From: Rhodobacterales bacterium 52_120_T64
Lineage (GTDB): Bacteria > Pseudomonadota > Alphaproteobacteria > Rhodobacterales > Rhodobacteraceae
DNA: 64,000 nt
Assembly (NCBI GenBank): GCA_002162875.1
Contig: MABA01000008.1
Coordinates: 1 to 64,000, forward strand
Direction: 5' to 3'
In this document: positions 61,465 to 64,000 of the stretch, one piece after another
Layout of the letters: each line of letters begins with the position of its first letter
Position numbering within the stretch: the first letter of the stretch is position 1
Position numbers and translations under genes: made by a program
Notes under the pieces: model-generated
The model's input: only the letters and a program-made list of their open reading frames with translations
Databases searched by the model: none
Told to the model about the DNA's origin: nothing

Positions 61465-62621
61465 CAAACTTGAAAGCATATGTCGGCGCCGATATCTTTG
61501 ACGGGCACACCCGACACACGCATTCTGGGCTGCTGATCAACGACGGGCACGTGGCCGACATTGTGTCCACATCCGAGGTGCCGAACGATTATGGCGTCGT
61601 TAAACTTGATGGTGGAATGCTTACCGCAGGGTTTGTTGATCTTCAGGTGAATGGCGGGGGTGGTGCGATGCTTAACAATGCTCCCAGCGTAGATGGAATT
61701 CGTGCAATTTGCGATGCACATCTACAGTTCGGAACCACTTCGCTGCTACCCACGTTGATCACCGATACCAAAGCGCAGACCAATGCAGCCATCATGGCGG
61801 TGAAAGAGGCGATAGCAAAAGGGATATCCGGAGCAATAGGACTGCATCTAGAGGGGCCGCACCTGTCAATCGCCCGCAAAGGGGCGCACGACCCGCAGTT
61901 GATCCGTTCGATGGAAGACGAGGATTGCCGCCAGCTTTGTGCTCTTGCAGCCGAGTTGCCGAGCTTGTTACTAACCTTGGCGCCCGAGTCCGTCACGTTA
62001 CCCCAAATTTCCGATCTAAGTACTGCCGGAGCCACGGTGTCGCTAGGGCATTCCGATGCCGACTATCAGACAGCTTGTTCCGCTGCGGCAGCTGGCGCGA
62101 CCTGCGTAACCCATTTGTTCAATGCGATGAGCCAGCTAGGCAATCGCACCCCGGGAATGGTGGGGGCTACACTGGATACCGACTCTTTGTATGCTGGGTT
62201 GATTGCTGATGGGATACATGTGGACCCTGCGGTGATCCGCATTGCCCAACGTGCAAAGCAGGGGGAAGGTCGCCTGTTTCTGGTTACCGATTCAATGGCT
62301 ACCGTAGGCACTGATATGAGAGAGTTTTCGCTTGGCGGGCGTAGCATTCTGCGTAGGGACGGTCGTTTGACCCTATCGGATGGCACGCTCGCTGGTGCGG
62401 ATTTGGACATGGCTTCGGCAGTCCGATTTATGATTACCGAGATTGGGTTGGATGCAGAGGAAGCGTTACGCATGGCCTCATTATATCCAGCGAGATTGCT
62501 TAAACGGGATCACGAGATTGGCAGTCTGGTGGCCGGAGCCCGTGCGGATTTTGTTCACTTAGATGGGCAAATGCAAATCAAGAACGTATGGCGCGAAGGT
62601 GTTGAGTTTAGCCAAAGCTGA
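61461..62621 (+). CDS. nagA: N-acetylglucosamine-6-phosphate deacetylase
   Basis: A 386-residue amidohydrolase that converts GlcNAc-6-P to GlcN-6-P and acetate. Conserved: FVDLQVNGGGGAML, GLHLEGPHLSIARKGAHDP (metal glutamate and substrate histidine), LGHSDADYQTA, THLFNAMS, IADGIHVDP and the catalytic aspartate in LVTDSMATVG. It is the last gene of the rightward operon; no GlcN-6-P deaminase gene (nagB) follows. Confidence 0.93.
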   Translation: MTNLKAYVGADIFDGHTRHTHSGLLINDGHVADIVSTSEVPNDYGVVKLDGGMLTAGFVDLQVNGGGGAMLNNAPSVDGIRAICDAHLQFGTTSLLPTLITDTKAQTNAAIMAVKEAIAKGISGAIGLHLEGPHLSIARKGAHDPQLIRSMEDEDCRQLCALAAELPSLLLTLAPESVTLPQISDLSTAGATVSLGHSDADYQTACSAAAAGATCVTHLFNAMSQLGNRTPGMVGATLDTDSLYAGLIADGIHVDPAVIRIAQRAKQGEGRLFLVTDSMATVGTDMREFSLGGRSILRRDGRLTLSDGTLAGADLDMASAVRFMITEIGLDAEEALRMASLYPARLLKRDHEIGSLVAGARADFVHLDGQMQIKNVWREGVEFSQS

Positions 62622-62735
62622 ATAAATTTGCTCGACTATAATGTGTCGGCGTCATACCGGACTTTGTAATGCTATATTGGAAATTGTGCCGCACCGCTGT
62701 ATGCTGGTTCTCGGACGTAGCGGGAGAAATAGAGA

Positions 62736-63302
62736 ATGACAACTAAAGCCGAAATTACAGCCCGCTTGGCAAGCCGATTGAAGGAAGAGCGAGCGGCAAA
62801 GGGTTTGAGTCTGGATGCATTGGCGAAATTGTCTGGCGTGTCACGCTCGATGTTGTCACAGATAGAACGCGGTGAAAGCAGCCCCACCGTGGCGAGTTTG
62901 TGGAATCTGACGCGCGCGCTGAACGTAGATTTCTCAACTCTGCTAGATCAGGAGATCGAGCCGGAACACCCTATAAAAGAGATTGTCCTTGGTGACCAAA
63001 CGCCCGAGATTCGCAGCCGCGCTTCGGGCTGTGTTGTGCGTATTCTGAGTGCACCGGAAGATGTCGGTGGAACGGAAGTCTATGACATTACTTTTCAGGC
63101 AGACGCTAGTTTGGATAGCTCGCCACACGAAAAAGGTTGCGTCGAGCATCTGACAGTTCTGGAGGGGCAGCTCGAGATTACTTCGGACGGGGAAAAAGCC
63201 AAAGTTTCGGACGGTGATACAATTCGGTACGCAGGGGATGTCGAACATGCGATCCGGGCGAGCAAGCCTGCACGAGTGCTTCTTATCGTGAAGAATGCCT
63301 AA
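62736..63302 (+). CDS. XRE-family regulator with C-terminal cupin domain
   Basis: A 188-residue protein: helix-turn-helix (residues about 8-65; SLDALAKLSGVSRSMLSQIE) and a cupin domain (about 110-185; GCVEHLTVLEGQLEI). This architecture often controls amino-acid or amine catabolism. It precedes kbl in the same direction, with palindromic sites in between. A TATATTGG half-site upstream (near 62672-62680) suggests autoregulation. Confidence 0.88.
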   Translation: MTTKAEITARLASRLKEERAAKGLSLDALAKLSGVSRSMLSQIERGESSPTVASLWNLTRALNVDFSTLLDQEIEPEHPIKEIVLGDQTPEIRSRASGCVVRILSAPEDVGGTEVYDITFQADASLDSSPHEKGCVEHLTVLEGQLEITSDGEKAKVSDGDTIRYAGDVEHAIRASKPARVLLIVKNA

Positions 63303-63303
63303 C

Positions 63304-63335
63304 ATCCAATATATTGGATTGCGGCCAATATATTG
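63304..63335 (+). promoter_or_regulatory. Palindromic operator pair upstream of kbl
   Basis: A perfect 16-bp palindrome ATCCAATATATTGGAT lies at 63304-63319, and its core CAATATATTG is repeated at 63326-63335, 19 bp further. A related ATCCAATAAA element occurs at 63360-63369. These sites sit between the XRE-cupin stop and the kbl start, suggesting that the regulator controls kbl. Confidence 0.65.
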
Positions 63336-63382
63336 ACGTATTCCCTGTTAACGGATAAGAATCCAATAAACAGGAGGACGTC

Positions 63383-64000
63383 GTGTCTAAGCAATTCTTA
63401 AATCACATTTCTAAAACTCTAGAAGAGATTGAATCAGACGGGCTGTTAAAGCGCGAACGAACGATCGTTTCGCCACAAGCTGGCCGGATTACCGTTGAAT
63501 TGCCTGACCGCAGTAAAAAGCAGGTGATTAACCTCTGTGCAAACAACTATCTTGGATTGGCAGATCATCCCAAGTTGATCGAGGCCGCCAAAGGCGCGAT
63601 GGACGATCATGGTTTTGGCATGGCTAGTGTCCGTTTCATTTGCGGAACGCAAGACCTCCACCGTGAATTGGAGCAGCAACTCGCGCGGTTTCTTGGCAAA
63701 GACGATGCGATTCTATTTGCGGCCTGCTTTGACGCAAACGGCGGGCTGTTCGAACCGCTGCTGGGGCCTGAAGATGCAATCATATCGGACAGCCTAAATC
63801 ACGCGTCGATCATCGACGGAATCCGGTTGTGCAAGGCGAAGCGGTATCGTTACACTAATTCTGACATGGAGGACTTGGAGGCAAAGCTGAAAGAGGCACG
63901 CGCTGCTGGTGCACGTTTCATAATGGTTGCCACAGATGGAGTGTTCTCGATGGATGGTTACCTTGCCAACCTGCCCGACGTCACGCGTTTGGCAAAGGAA
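63383..64000 (+). CDS. kbl: Glycine C-acetyltransferase (2-amino-3-ketobutyrate CoA ligase), partial
   Basis: 206 codons are visible and the gene continues past the right edge. It is a PLP enzyme of the alpha-oxoamine synthase family: [57 protein letters not shown] and [14 protein letters not shown] are typical of Kbl. It makes glycine and acetyl-CoA from 2-amino-3-ketobutyrate, the second step of threonine breakdown after threonine dehydrogenase, which is usually the next gene. The start is a GTG at 63383 preceded by AGGAGG. Confidence 0.92.
   Translation, partial: MSKQFLNHISKTLEEIESDGLLKRERTIVSPQAGRITVELPDRSKKQVINLCANNYLGLADHPKLIEAAKGAMDDHGFGMASVRFICGTQDLHRELEQQLARFLGKDDAILFAACFDANGGLFEPLLGPEDAIISDSLNHASIIDGIRLCKAKRYRYTNSDMEDLEAKLKEARAAGARFIMVATDGVFSMDGYLANLPDVTRLAKE

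Overview
This window reads as chromosomal DNA of a marine alphaproteobacterium of the Rhodobacteraceae/Roseobacter group. The inference rests on gene content and order: the DUF2849-sulfite reductase-CysH-DUF934-ferredoxin reductase sulfur operon, the non-phosphorylating L-fucose pathway, the yej peptide importer, tripartite tricarboxylate transport genes, an OmpA-fused PstS-like protein, and a FnrL-type box before a cytochrome oxidase operon. Base composition looks close to balanced by eye, which is low for many roseobacters. No species call is possible from the sequence alone.

Layout. 0-0.3 kb: the end of an IS3-family insertion sequence running off the left edge, then a 45-nt 3' fragment of a tRNA-Ala(GGC) gene, which looks like an integration scar. 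0.5-5.3 kb: an MFS exporter, a winged-helix/Rmf-like fusion protein, a small receiver-like protein, a DUF1330 gene divergent from an HxlR regulator with a tandem palindromic operator, and a DUF2189 membrane protein. 5.3-9.9 kb: a cytochrome c oxidase operon (subunits II, I, two subunit III-like proteins, subunit IV) with a perfect TTGAT-N4-ATCAA box upstream. 10.2-14.5 kb: a small exported protein with a strong terminator, then an AT-richer block of two family 2 glycosyltransferases, a type I phosphodiesterase-like protein and a probable truncated gene. 14.5-25.9 kb: a complete L-fucose locus. It comprises an ABC importer, a mutarotase, an aldo/keto reductase dehydrogenase, a lactonase, L-fuconate dehydratase, an SDR dehydrogenase and an FAH-family hydrolase, plus a second enolase-superfamily enzyme and an IclR regulator. 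26-29.7 kb: a dienelactone hydrolase-like enzyme, an unknown exported protein and a PstS-OmpA protein.

30.2-39 kb: the least understood locus. A six-gene leftward operon (TctC-TctB-TctA transporter, AtuA-like DUF1446 protein, DUF4387 protein, AbrB-family membrane protein) is divergent from a response regulator, histidine kinase and periplasmic binding protein with overlapping reading frames. 39-47.5 kb: a catalytic/non-catalytic M16 peptidase pair and the yejABEF peptide importer. 47.6-53.6 kb: a PfkB sugar kinase, an Lrp/AsnC regulator and the divergent sulfur assimilation operon, in which APS reductase and DUF934 are one reading frame. 53.6-62.6 kb: an amino-sugar locus (ABC importer, Gfo/Idh oxidoreductase, MurQ, BadF-type kinase, GntR regulator, NagA). 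62.7-64 kb: an XRE-cupin regulator and the start of kbl (threonine/glycine metabolism), separated by palindromic operators.

The window is mostly uptake and catabolism of sugars, amino sugars, peptides and carboxylates, each with a dedicated transporter and a local regulator. No CRISPR array, prophage, rRNA operon or complete tRNA was seen. All family assignments come from motif and similarity recognition; no database search was run.
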